A DNA stretch of 64,000 bases from Chondrosia reniformis. Its lineage: Eukaryota > Porifera > Demospongiae > Chondrillida > Chondrillidae. The position numbers and the translations under genes were made by a program. Below are positions 12,688 through 22,400 of the stretch, piece by piece. The notes beneath the pieces are model-generated. The model did not search any database and was not told the DNA's origin. It was given only the letters and a program-made list of their open reading frames with translations. Location of the stretch: the NCBI GenBank assembly GCA_947172415.1, contig OX359200.1, forward strand, positions 3,598,501-3,662,500, read 5' to 3'. Within the stretch, counting starts at the first letter, position 1; every line of letters starts with the position of its first letter.

Positions 12688-15600
12688 CAGTAGTAATAAT
12701 AAATAAATTACTAGTGTACAACAAATGAGTTAAAATAGTGAAATGATGCTATACATTCAAAAGAAGAATTAAAAAATGCCTAATTGCTCATCTACAAGAG
12801 ATTATTAATACGTGATGGATTTTGACAGTGTCTTTAAAAAAATCAAAGCTACAAGTCTATATAGTATTGTCAATGGTTTGTTGAGATGCGTCCCTCAGAG
12901 GCAGCAAGAGATATGTCCACCTCACAGATAGAATGATGTAGAGAGGAACGACTTCCACGGATGCACATGATGGCGGACCTAAGTATAGCAAACGACAGAC
13001 GGCATCTCAACCAATTCATGACAAGGGCATATGGCCTTTGCTGCTTCTGTGCAACCAGGTCTGCCAGCCTCTTGTAGAAGATGGTTGCCTCCCTTCCCAT
13101 ACTTCCTACAGTGGAGAGGACAATGGGTGTAAATACTCCATGTTCAACATCCCGTATGCGCTGGGCATATTCTCTTTTCTTTGCAGCCTCATGCTTCTTG
13201 TATGCAGTTGCCAATGAGGAGGAACGGTTGCTGGGCGCGTTTGGGTGAAAAACCCGTATGTCAAAGAATGCGTCCTGAGCTTTGCTCCAAAAACCCCTGG
13301 CACGGATGTCTGGGCGAGCACCATCTGCAACATTTGCTGAACGTAGATGAAATGTTTCACCTGTCAGTGGCTGTAAGGGAGGTTCTGTGGCAACATTGTG
13401 GCATACCTCGGTGAGCAATGAGGCAGTGATATCACGGATCTCATTGTGGCGGATGATCGGAAAGCCACCCATTGGACATATCATGGCATGATCAACAGTG
13501 AACGCTGTTCCACAGTTGCATGTTTGGGGAGGGTTGTTTAGGGTCCATCCATATCTTAGGCATAGTGCATCTCGAAATTCCCCCTTGTTTAGGTAGAATC
13601 CATGCTCTTCCAATGGAGTGACTGTCAGCCAGGAAGAAGATCCTTTCTCTTTGGCCAGGTCAACTGCACGCTGCAGATGGGGGGAGAGATGATCGTATAC
13701 CTCTTTGGCTTTCTTATCCTGCTTCTGTCTGTTCTTATGCCGAATGTCTTGCTTGATGGACATGATCTGGCCGGCCTCAATCACTTGATTGGACTCTTGT
13801 GAGACTATCAGGGCTACAAGGGGCATTGTAAATTCTTCTGAGGCGGCAAAAATTTCGCCAGCTTTTGTTGCGGGGTTTGCCAATGCCATCCCACCTAATC
13901 TAGCAGGAAGGGCCAGCAGCTCGCGCTCAAGGTCAGAGCAGGTCGCCCGACCTGTCAGGGCAGGAATCAGGGTTTGCTGAATGGCAGCCTCCAGAGGTAG
14001 TAGTAAATCATCAATGTCTGGAATTGTTCGTGACAGGTATGACCAGCGACTAGATAGGCCATGTACAAAGGCAGCGTAGGCAGCATGTGGCTGGGAGATG
14101 GCTATTTCGGATAGGTGAGATATCTCCTGGAGCCAACCTTGTACTTTGTCACGGACATATTCCTCGGTAAAGGTCCTGGAACCGAGGGCAGCACCTAGGT
14201 GGCGTTTCCCATGAATGGAGATTTGTATGTCGGTGTCTCTAAATATCTGTCTGGCCCTTTCCTCATGTTCTTCTTTCACCACTAGATGTGTTTTGGAACC
14301 ATTGGGATGATATTCGAAGGTGGGTCCACTTAAAGATAGATTTTCCCACCAAGCTCTCAGTTGTGTGCAGGTACCAGCACATGTCGCATTGTCGGCAAAC
14401 CACACTTGACTGGCTTCTGGATTTCTTGTTCTCAGCTGCTGGATCAATGGGGTAATTGCCAGAGCGTACATGGCCATTGCCAAGGGGTCCCCTTGTGTTG
14501 TACCTTCCGTTGATTCAATTTCTCCACTTCCTGTGATGACCATCCTGACTGGTGCTCTATAGGTGTTGATCAAAATAGGTGCTAAAGGAGGACATAGGAT
14601 GCTGATGTTATGGAGGGCAGCCTGCCTGTTAATGGTGTTAAAGGCATTTGTGGCATCCACCAGGAGGATGCCTTCAGTCTCAGGGCTTCTGAATATCTGT
14701 CGCATGGCATGTACTGCTGCTTCACATCCCCCCTCCTGCCCAGAACATAGCTGAAGAGGGTCTGCCGCTTTTCCAATATCCCAACCAATGATACGAAGCA
14801 CAGACTTTGCTATGATTCGTCTTGGGACCTCCCCTACTCCTATAGGTCTTACTCCAGGGCATTTGTCTAAAGGGATTAGTCGGCAAGCGACAAAAGCACT
14901 CAAGCTGTTTGGATGGACAAATGTGGTACATATGCGGCGACCCACCTCAGCCATTGCAGTGCAGAGGCTGTATGAAGCCTGTCCAAAAGATGAGCACAAT
15001 CGCTTCCATGCATGAGCGTCTAGTCCTGATGGACCTGCTGCTCCATGAATACGCATGGCTGCTTGGCGGATAGTGTCTGCATTCAAATGTTCAAAAAGAA
15101 TAGGGTCAACCAGTTGGGGGGTGGTGTTGTTAAGCAGGGAATCTTCATTAGGTGGCTTTCCTGTAGGATGTTTGTCCCGTAGTACACTAAGGGTGGAGCG
15201 GAATTGTCGTTCACCACTATCGGTTGTCTCTGGCACGAGGTCTTCCAGAGTTAGGACCCCACCACTTGTTTTTCTAGACAGGTGTCTTAGTGCACTTTGG
15301 GTCTTCCCTTGCATCATCAAGCGTTTGAAGGTTTGTGCAATTAACTCACTGTCAGTTGGTCTTGGTGATCTGTGGAGATGTTCCTGAATGCAACGACCTT
15401 CCCTTAGGAGTGACTGGATGTCCCCTCTGTGCCAAAGGTCAAGCCTCCTTTTCAGGTGTGTTACATGGTCTTTGCTTTTGCTGTGTTTACTTGGTTTTTG
15501 TAGAAGCAAGACCTGTAAGATGGTACTTGCCTTCATCGCAATGCCTTCAAGGGTAGAGCAGTCAGCGAAGGCTTGCCAGAGGCGGGCCAGTTCTGCCACA

Positions 15601-15956
15601 AAGTTTTTCCCAGAAGATCCTGATGGCACTAGAAAGAGGTTTCTTTTCCAGTGTATAACTTCATCGTATGCAGCCGCTGTGAGATCAGAAAAGACCTTCC
15701 CATCGAGTGATCCCCATCGAAAAGCGGCCGTCTGTGGATCAGGAGATGGCCATTTATCGTCTGAAACTGTCGTACAGGAAACGGGCGGCTGATCACTTTG
15801 AGTTCTTACTGATTCGGTGGGTTGTAATTCCAAGGATTGTTCAGAAGATGATTCTTCGCGATTCAAGTTGAAGCATTTCCCTGTCTGGTGAGGGAGACAA
15901 CTGTCACACTTCTTCCCTTCCTTCACGCAGGAGCAGTTCTTACAGCGTAGTTTACA
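12688..15956 (-). mobile_element. 5'-truncated REL-type non-LTR retrotransposon
   Basis: Contains one long - strand frame (12,870-15,926) and about 180 bp of 3' untranslated sequence with an A/T-rich tail made of TTATT and ATT units near 12,690-12,710. On the 5' side the open frame runs directly into satellite at about 15,950, inside a cysteine-rich region, so the 5' end is missing, as is usual for target-primed insertion. The flanks TTTATA (12,682-12,687) and TTTACA (15,951-15,956) may be a short imperfect target duplication. Boundaries are good to a few bases. Confidence 0.75.
12870..15926 (-). CDS. Reverse transcriptase with restriction-like endonuclease, catalytic Asp changed
   Basis: A 1018-residue frame, probably the polyprotein of a non-LTR retrotransposon that nicks DNA and primes cDNA synthesis there. 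The RT core has LLVDATNAFN (motif A) and EGTTQGDPLAMAMYAL (motif B). In motif C the expected FADD reads FADN at residues 510-513, removing the second metal-binding aspartate. A CCHC knuckle (C803-x-C-x7-H-x3-C, then RHN) precedes RPDI (871) and FFDIRVF (to 893), the layout of the PD-(D/E)xK endonuclease of R2-like elements. The listed start is GTG. The frame stays open upstream through more cysteines (CKNCSC) until satellite begins, so the true N-terminus is lost. No stop or frameshift interrupts it, yet it is probably inactive. The clade is uncertain. Confidence 0.8.
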   Translation of the reverse strand: MKEGKKCDSCLPHQTGKCFNLNREESSSEQSLELQPTESVRTQSDQPPVSCTTVSDDKWPSPDPQTAAFRWGSLDGKVFSDLTAAAYDEVIHWKRNLFLVPSGSSGKNFVAELARLWQAFADCSTLEGIAMKASTILQVLLLQKPSKHSKSKDHVTHLKRRLDLWHRGDIQSLLREGRCIQEHLHRSPRPTDSELIAQTFKRLMMQGKTQSALRHLSRKTSGGVLTLEDLVPETTDSGERQFRSTLSVLRDKHPTGKPPNEDSLLNNTTPQLVDPILFEHLNADTIRQAAMRIHGAAGPSGLDAHAWKRLCSSFGQASYSLCTAMAEVGRRICTTFVHPNSLSAFVACRLIPLDKCPGVRPIGVGEVPRRIIAKSVLRIIGWDIGKAADPLQLCSGQEGGCEAAVHAMRQIFRSPETEGILLVDATNAFNTINRQAALHNISILCPPLAPILINTYRAPVRMVITGSGEIESTEGTTQGDPLAMAMYALAITPLIQQLRTRNPEASQVWFADNATCAGTCTQLRAWWENLSLSGPTFEYHPNGSKTHLVVKEEHEERARQIFRDTDIQISIHGKRHLGAALGSRTFTEEYVRDKVQGWLQEISHLSEIAISQPHAAYAAFVHGLSSRWSYLSRTIPDIDDLLLPLEAAIQQTLIPALTGRATCSDLERELLALPARLGGMALANPATKAGEIFAASEEFTMPLVALIVSQESNQVIEAGQIMSIKQDIRHKNRQKQDKKAKEVYDHLSPHLQRAVDLAKEKGSSSWLTVTPLEEHGFYLNKGEFRDALCLRYGWTLNNPPQTCNCGTAFTVDHAMICPMGGFPIIRHNEIRDITASLLTEVCHNVATEPPLQPLTGETFHLRSANVADGARPDIRARGFWSKAQDAFFDIRVFHPNAPSNRSSSLATAYKKHEAAKKREYAQRIRDVEHGVFTPIVLSTVGSMGREATIFYKRLADLVAQKQQRPYALVMNWLRCRLSFAILRSAIMCIRGSRSSLHHSICEVDISLAASEGRISTNH

Positions 15957-16446
15957 TGTAGTTATATGTACTAGTTGTAAGTACTAGTTGTTTGTATTTG
16001 TTGTAACTTGTAACTACTAGTTATATGTACTAGTTGTATGTACTAATTGTATATATATCCTAGTTTTATGTACTAGTAAGTAGTTGCTTGTCCTATATAG
16101 TTGTGTGTACTAGGTGTATGGTCTAGTAACATTCTTTATTTAGTAGTTGTACGTACTAGTTGTCTGTACTAATTGTATGTAGTTATATGTACTAGTTGTG
16201 TTTACAAGTTGTATGCACTATATAGTAACTAGTTGTATGTACTAGCTGTATGTACTAGTTGTAAATACTAGTTGTATATACTAGTTGTATACACTAGGTG
16301 TATGTACTAGTTGTATGTCCTGGTTGTATGTACTAGTTGTTTATATATATGTTCTAGTAAGTAGTTGTACGTACTAGTTGTCTGTACTAGTTGTATGTAG
16401 TTATATTTACTAGTTGTATTTACAAGTTGTATGCACTATATAGTAA
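15957..16446. repeat. 13-bp satellite, left arm of inverted duplication
   Basis: Forward-phase satellite. Read in reverse complement it matches 61,254-61,890 nearly word for word, including GTTGTTTGTATTTRTTGTAA and GTATGGTCTAGTAACATTCT. This is the outer part of the left arm of the large inverted duplication. The right arm carries one extra local duplication of about 360 bp. Confidence 0.9.
16432..16446. repeat. Target-site duplication, RTE-like insertion (5' side)
   Basis: TGCACTATATAGTAA immediately before the RTE-like element. It is repeated as TGCACTATGTAGTAA at 17,734-17,748 just after its A-rich tail (14 of 15 identical). Confidence 0.8.
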
Positions 16447-17733
16447 TTGTGCCAGTGCATAAGAAAGGAAGCAAGTTGAAATGTGAGAATTACCAGGGCA
16501 TAAGCCTCCTCAGCATCCCAAGTAAGGTCTATGCAAGGATACTGGATGAAAGGACAAGAGATGTGATGAAAAGCAAGGTACTTGAAGCTCGGGGGGTTTA
16601 GAAAGGGTAGAAGTTGCACGGACCAGCTCCTTACCATAAGACAAATGAGTGAGAAGATGTTAGAGAAGAACAAGAAGATGGTGGTGGCATGTGTGGATTT
16701 GGAAAAGGCCTACGATAGGGCGGCTAGAGATAAGCTGTGGAATGTGTTAGAGGATTATGGTGTGAAAGGAAGACCGCTGAGGGCCATTAGATCATTGTAC
16801 AAGAAGAGTGAGGCCTTTGTCAGAGTGAAGGATGAGTTGTCGGACTGGTTTCCAATAACACAAGGAGTGAGGCAGGGCTGTGTCATGTCACCATGGCTAT
16901 TTAATGTGTTTATGGACAAGATAGTAGGAGAGGGAATAGAGAGCTTTGTAGGAGGTGTGAGGATGTCAACTACTGAAGCATGTATAGTGCTGTTTGTGGA
17001 TGACGTGATGCAACTAACAGAGAGGAAGGAGGACATGGAGACAAATGTGATGGAGTTAAAGAAGGCAATGAGTAATTGGGGAATGAAGATACATGGGGCA
17101 AAACTAAAGTGATGATGGTTAGTAAGCAAGGAGAAGACTGCAAAGTGTGTGTGGATGGGGAATAGATAGAACAAGTGCCAAACATGAAATACTTAGGAGC
17201 TATCCTGAGTGCAGATGGGACATGTGAAGAGGAAATTGAATACAGAGTGGGTGCAGCAGCCAGAGTGATAGGAGCTATGAGGAAGGAGGTGCTAGAAAGA
17301 AGGGAGTTGAGGGGGTATAATGCAATGGTGATACCAACCATGCTGTATGGCAGTGAAACATGGATAATGATGAAGAGGTACGAGAGCAGACTAGGGACAA
17401 CAGAAATGGCTTATCTGAGAAGAGTAGAAGGAGTGTCAAGGATTGACAGAGTAAGGAATGAAGATGTGAGGGAGGCAGTGAGGCAAGAGGACGTGATGGA
17501 GAAAGTGAAAAGGAAACAAAGAACATGGAAGGAGGAGTTGGAGAAGATGGAAGATGACAGACTAGTGAAGAAGGTGTACACTGAGGAAATTGTAGGGAAA
17601 AGGCCAAGAGGAAGACCGAGAAAGAAATGGATAGACAATTTCTAGCTATAGTATAAACTCAATTGTGGTATTAATTACTGTATGTATATAGTGGCGACCT
17701 CCTGCATAGGAGATAAGCTATGGTAAAAAAAAC
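16447..17733 (+). pseudogene. 5'-truncated RTE-like non-LTR retrotransposon, degenerate
   Basis: The sequence encodes the end of an RT domain and the C-terminus of an RTE-like element. It begins inside the RT with VPVHKKGSKLKCENY. Motif A (VDLEKAYDRA), motif B (QGVRQGCVMSPWLFN) and motif C (FVDD; the other copy has FADD) follow, then KYLGAILSADG, MLYGSETW and the usual KRPRGRPRKKWIDNF end. Three lesions are visible: a frame break near 16,590, a one-base deletion near 17,095 and an in-frame TAG at 17,163. The short 3' untranslated region has a CTCCTGCATAGGAG palindrome and ends in A7. It is bounded by a 15-bp target duplication. A second copy lies inverted at 60,107-61,253 with the same 5' junction, so the two come from one insertion. 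Confidence 0.85.
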
Positions 17734-17748
17734 TGCACTATGTAGTAA
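17734..17748. repeat. Target-site duplication, RTE-like insertion (3' side)
   Basis: TGCACTATGTAGTAA follows the A-rich tail of the RTE-like copy and pairs with 16,432-16,446, with one mismatch. Confidence 0.8.
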
Positions 17749-19218
17749 CTAGCTGTATGTACTAACTGTTTGTACTAGTTATATGTACTAGTTGTAGGCA
17801 ATAATTTTATGTACTATTTGTATGTACTAGTAAGTAGTTGCATGTATGAGGTATAAGTACTAATTGTATATACTAATGTGAGTACTAGTAACAATATGTA
17901 TTTACTAATTGTATGTACTAGTTGCATATACTAGTTGTATAAATTATATGAACTAGTTGTATGTACTAGTTGTGTGAAATTGTTTTATGCCCTAGTTATT
18001 TGAACTAGTTTTATGTACTAGCTATTTGAACTAATTATATGTACTAGTTGTTTGTACTAGTTATATGTACTACTTGGATGTACTAGCTACTAATTGTGTG
18101 TAGTAGTTGTATGTACTAGTTGTAACTACTAGTAACTAGTTATATGTACTAGTTGAATGTACTTGTTGTGTGAAATGGTTGTATGTACCAAGTATATGTA
18201 CTAGTTGCTTGAACTAGTTGTATGTACTAGGAACAATATGTATTTACTAGTTGCATTTACTAGTAGTATGTGCTAGTTGTATGTAGTTGTATATACTATT
18301 TGTATGTACTAATTGTGTGTAATTTGTGTGCACTAGTTAAATTTATTAGTCGTAGTTATTAATTTTAGGTACTAGTCGTATTTGCTAGAAACTCGATACA
18401 TGTACTAATTGTATGTACTAGTTGTAAATACTAGTAGTATGTACAAGTTGTATGTACTAACTGTATGTACTAGTTGTATGTACTAGAAAGTTATAGCATG
18501 TACTAGTTATATGTATTAGTTGTATGTACTAGTTATATTTACTAGGTGTATGTACTAGAAACAATATGTATTTACTGGTTGCATTTACTAGTAGTATGTG
18601 CTAGTTGTATGTAGTTGTATGTATTAGTTGTATGTACTAGTAATGTGTAATTTTTGTATGTACTTGCTTGTTAAATGTCCTAGTTGTATGTACTAATTGT
18701 ATGTACTAGTTGTATGTACTAGTTGTATGTAATTAGTGTATGGACTAGTGACAATATGTTTTTACTAGTTGCATATACTTATTGTATGTACTAGTTGTAT
18801 ATACCCCTTGTATGTACTATTTGTAGGTACTATTACTATGTACTATTTGCATATATGTCCTATTTGTATGTACAAGTTATATGTACTGGTTTTATGTTCT
18901 AGGTTTATGTCCTAGTTGTAGTTTATAGGTGTATTTAATGGTTGTATGTTCTAATTGTAGGTACCAGTTGTATATACTTGGTGTATTTACTAGTTGTATG
19001 TACTAGTAATACATACTAGTTGTATGTACTAGTTGTGTGTACTGGTTCTATGTACTAGGTTTATGTCCTAGTTGTATGTAGAAATTGTAATACCTAGTTG
19101 TATGTATTAGTAACTATCAGTATTTCCTAGTTAGTTTATACAACTATTACCTATAACAAGTACATACAACAATTACACAACTAGTACAAACAACTAGCAT
19201 TTACAACTACATAAAACT
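17749..19218. repeat. 13-bp satellite with orientation switch at ~19,131
   Basis: Forward phase until about 19,130 (TTTCCTAGTTAGTTTATACA), then reverse phase (ACATACAACTAGT) up to the R4-like element. The same switch, inverted, sits at about 58,938. The unit from 18,925 to 19,160 is the reverse complement of about 58,910-59,170 with few differences. The switch junction itself was therefore duplicated. No gene is seen. Confidence 0.9.
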
Positions 19219-19265
19219 AGCACATACTTGAAAAACAAAAGCCTTAACGGAGAACCTTGTTACTT

Positions 19266-19289
19266 CTTGCCTTAGTGTACTAAGGCAAG
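19266..19289 (-). other. 3' UTR stem-loop of R4-like element
   Basis: A perfect 10-bp stem (CTTGCCTTAG / CTAAGGCAAG) with loop TGTA, about 50 bp from the 3' end. It is unchanged in copy 2 at 31,180-31,203. In non-LTR elements, 3' structures of this kind often serve as the RT recognition site; that role here is inferred. Confidence 0.7.
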
Positions 19290-19496
19290 GAGTATCTGGC
19301 TTGGACAACCCTCAGTCAGTTATGTTTTCCTTTCTTTGGGTTTTTAGCCAGAAGCCTCGGCTTTGCCTCCTTCCGGCAGCAGCAGACAGGTGCGCATCGG
19401 GCCAAAGTTGACCGTCATAATAGGAGGGAGTACCTCCATACACAAATCCACCACTACTTTCCAGAGGTCGACAGGCAAGGACTGGGACAGGACTAC

Positions 19497-22400
19497 TTAT
19501 CGTCCAGGCCCCAATCCCTCAACAGATAGATGTCGCCTCAATATCCTTACAGCCGAGCAGAGAACAGTTCTCTGCATCGCTCTCATCACTTCTACTGCAC
19601 TTTTTGACAGCTTTGGAATTCCCCTAAGGTCTTCCAGGAGCGTGTCCACTGTCCCCAAAGCACCAATTATCATCGGGACTACCTTAATTCGGTAGCCCCT
19701 AAATTGTTTCCTCATATCAGCTGCCAGCTTCTGGTACTTTTGGAACTTCTCCTGCCATCTTCCATTAATATTGCTGTCAGTAGGAACTGACATCTCAATA
19801 ATGAAGATGGACTTACATAGCCGATCCTCAACCACTAAGTCTGGCCTTCTTTCTGTCATTTCATCATCTGTAGGGATACTAGGATCCCACAAGATTTTGA
19901 CAGACCTATTCTCATAGACTGGTTTTGCTTCTAGTTTGTACCAGGGCTCTTCCTGCTTGAATCCATATTCTTTCAACAGTCTCCACAACACTATCAGTAT
20001 TGCCCGGTCATGTCTCTCTTTGTAGAGAGAAAATCCCTTGGGCTCACACATGTTTAGTATGTGTTTGACCGTTTCCATAGCCTTGCCACATTCTCTGCAC
20101 ATTAGGAGGCTAGAATTCTTCAGAATCCTATTTTGGTACCACCTAGTGTGCAGCACATCATCTTGGGCTGCAAGAATCAGAGCCTCAGTTTGAGGTCTGA
20201 GTCTCCCCTCAGAAAGCCACACATAAGACTCCCTATTTGTGACTTGTCTGTGGTATGAGCCCTGGTGAGACTTTTCGGCTAGGTTACTTTTTAACCTTTC
20301 AGTCTGAGCCTCCCGGAGCTCACGTGCCACTCTCCTCCATTCTCTTACACTATTTTGTGAGGGATCTGTCTTCAGCCACATTTCCGGTTCTAGTTCTATT
20401 CCGTGGCTTCCCAGTATCAATCTGGCTTCTTTCAAGACAGTCCTCCTCTGCTTTGAGCACTCCAGCCACTTTTGGTGTTTAACCACAACAGCTGTGAGTG
20501 GATCATTGGCAGTATGGAGGTATCTTGCCAGATTCACAACAGCCCTGTCGTGATCCAAAGGAAAACTACAGAGCCCTCTACCACCTTGAGAGCGAGGCAA
20601 ATTCACTCTTTCAATGGCAGAGTTATAGTGATGACACTGGTACTTTCTCATGATCTTTCTCACCATTCGGTCCAGTTTTGGAAGCTCACTTTGAGTCCAC
20701 TTCAAAACTGGGTAAGAGTATCTCATTAGAGAGGCACACAACATGTTAGAGGCTTCTGCAGCATTCTTACCATTGAGGTGAGAGCCCCACACTTTGTGGA
20801 GTCTCCTCCTCAATTCATTGATAAAGCAAGCCTTGACCTTGCTGTCATCTACCTCAAACAGTTGTTCTAGCCCTAGGTACTTATAAGTAGTACCTTTTTC
20901 AAGGCTCCTTATGGATTCTTCACTGCGTTCAGGGTTGTCTGGGCCAGCCAGAACTTTCCCCTTTTGCATGTGAGCTGTTCCACACTTTCTCACTCCAAAC
21001 CTCATGCCAATGGCATTTGAGGTTTTCTCCACACATTCCATGGCTTCCCTGAGTTTATCAGGCCCTCCAGCATATATCTTAAGGTCATCCATGTACAACA
21101 AGTGTGACATGGTGTTCCTTTCCCCATCATGCCAGAGGGTATATCCCTTGGTTCTGTTAAGAACTTGGGATATGGGAGCTATGGCCAGACAGAAGAGGAG
21201 TGGCGATAAGGAGTCTCCTTGGAAGAGTCCCCTGTTATATTTAACAGGGGTGCTCCTAACCACCTTCCCTGCGGTCCTCAACTCAAGCACAGTAGCCCAG
21301 TGTTTGGAGAAGAGCTCTATAGACCTCCTGATCCAACCTGGGCACTTGATGGTTTTTAGCACCTTCATCACCCACTTGTGAGGGACTCTGTCATATGCCT
21401 TCTCATAATCGATCCATGCCACACTAAGTGGCTTGCCCATAATTTTGGCATCTAGACCGATTGATTGATCCAGCAGTAGACAGTCCACACAGCCCCACCT
21501 CCCTTTTCTCATGGCTCGTTGAGCCATAGGTAAAAGATCATTAGTGTAGGTGTAAGTGAGTAATTCTGATGCAATGTATGCTGTGACAGCCTTGTACATT
21601 GTGTTGAGACACGCAATAGGTCGGTAGTTGGCCGCACTTTTCGGGTCACCCTTTTTGGGGATGAGTAGAGTGCGACCCCTTGTAAGCCAGTCTGGGACTG
21701 ACAGATCTCCGCTCACCACCCTCCGTAGTACATCTGCCAAGGCAGACTGTGCAGAGGGGAGTGCTTTCCACCAAAAAGTGTGGATGCCATCCGGCCCAGG
21801 GGCAGACCAGCTTTTTGCCTTTTTCAAGGCCTTCCTCAGTTTGGTCTCATCAATGCTATCGGGACCTTCAGAGGAGGTTCTACCCACCCTCTTTTTGGTT
21901 TCCCTTAGCCATTCTTTCACCCCTGGGTCGTCTTTGTTGACCTTACCAACAGTACCTACAATCTTTGTCCAAAAGTCTCTTACTACCTCAATTGAGGGAG
22001 CTTCATTGGAGGTTGGAACATTGCCATTCATCCGGAACTTCCTTTGGGTATTCCAAAGGTGATTTTGTTCCTGGAATTTCCTGCGTTCAGCTGATCTTCG
22101 CTCTTGTAGGGTCCAGACCCTGAGTTTCCCCAGTGTCTGTTCCCGAGCTCTGATCAGCACATTCAGGTTTAATGAATGGAACTCCCTCCTAAGCTTTCTT
22201 CGGAGTACTTTCTGGCGTTTGGTCATAGGATTATTATTCTGTTGACGCGCTATTTCCACATCCAACCAGGCAAGCAGTCTTCTAAACCTAAGGCCCTTGG
22301 CCTTCCTGTCACTTATGTGACCTTCCTGTCTCTTACTTCCCTTCTGATTGTCTGATTTCCTTCCCTGGTTGCATGGCTGCGATTCGTTGGTTGTTTTTCC

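Noticed and set aside
13181-15792. Several + strand frames of 60-134 residues opposite the REL retrotransposon
   Set aside because: They are antisense shadows of the 1018-residue frame, whose motifs are clear.
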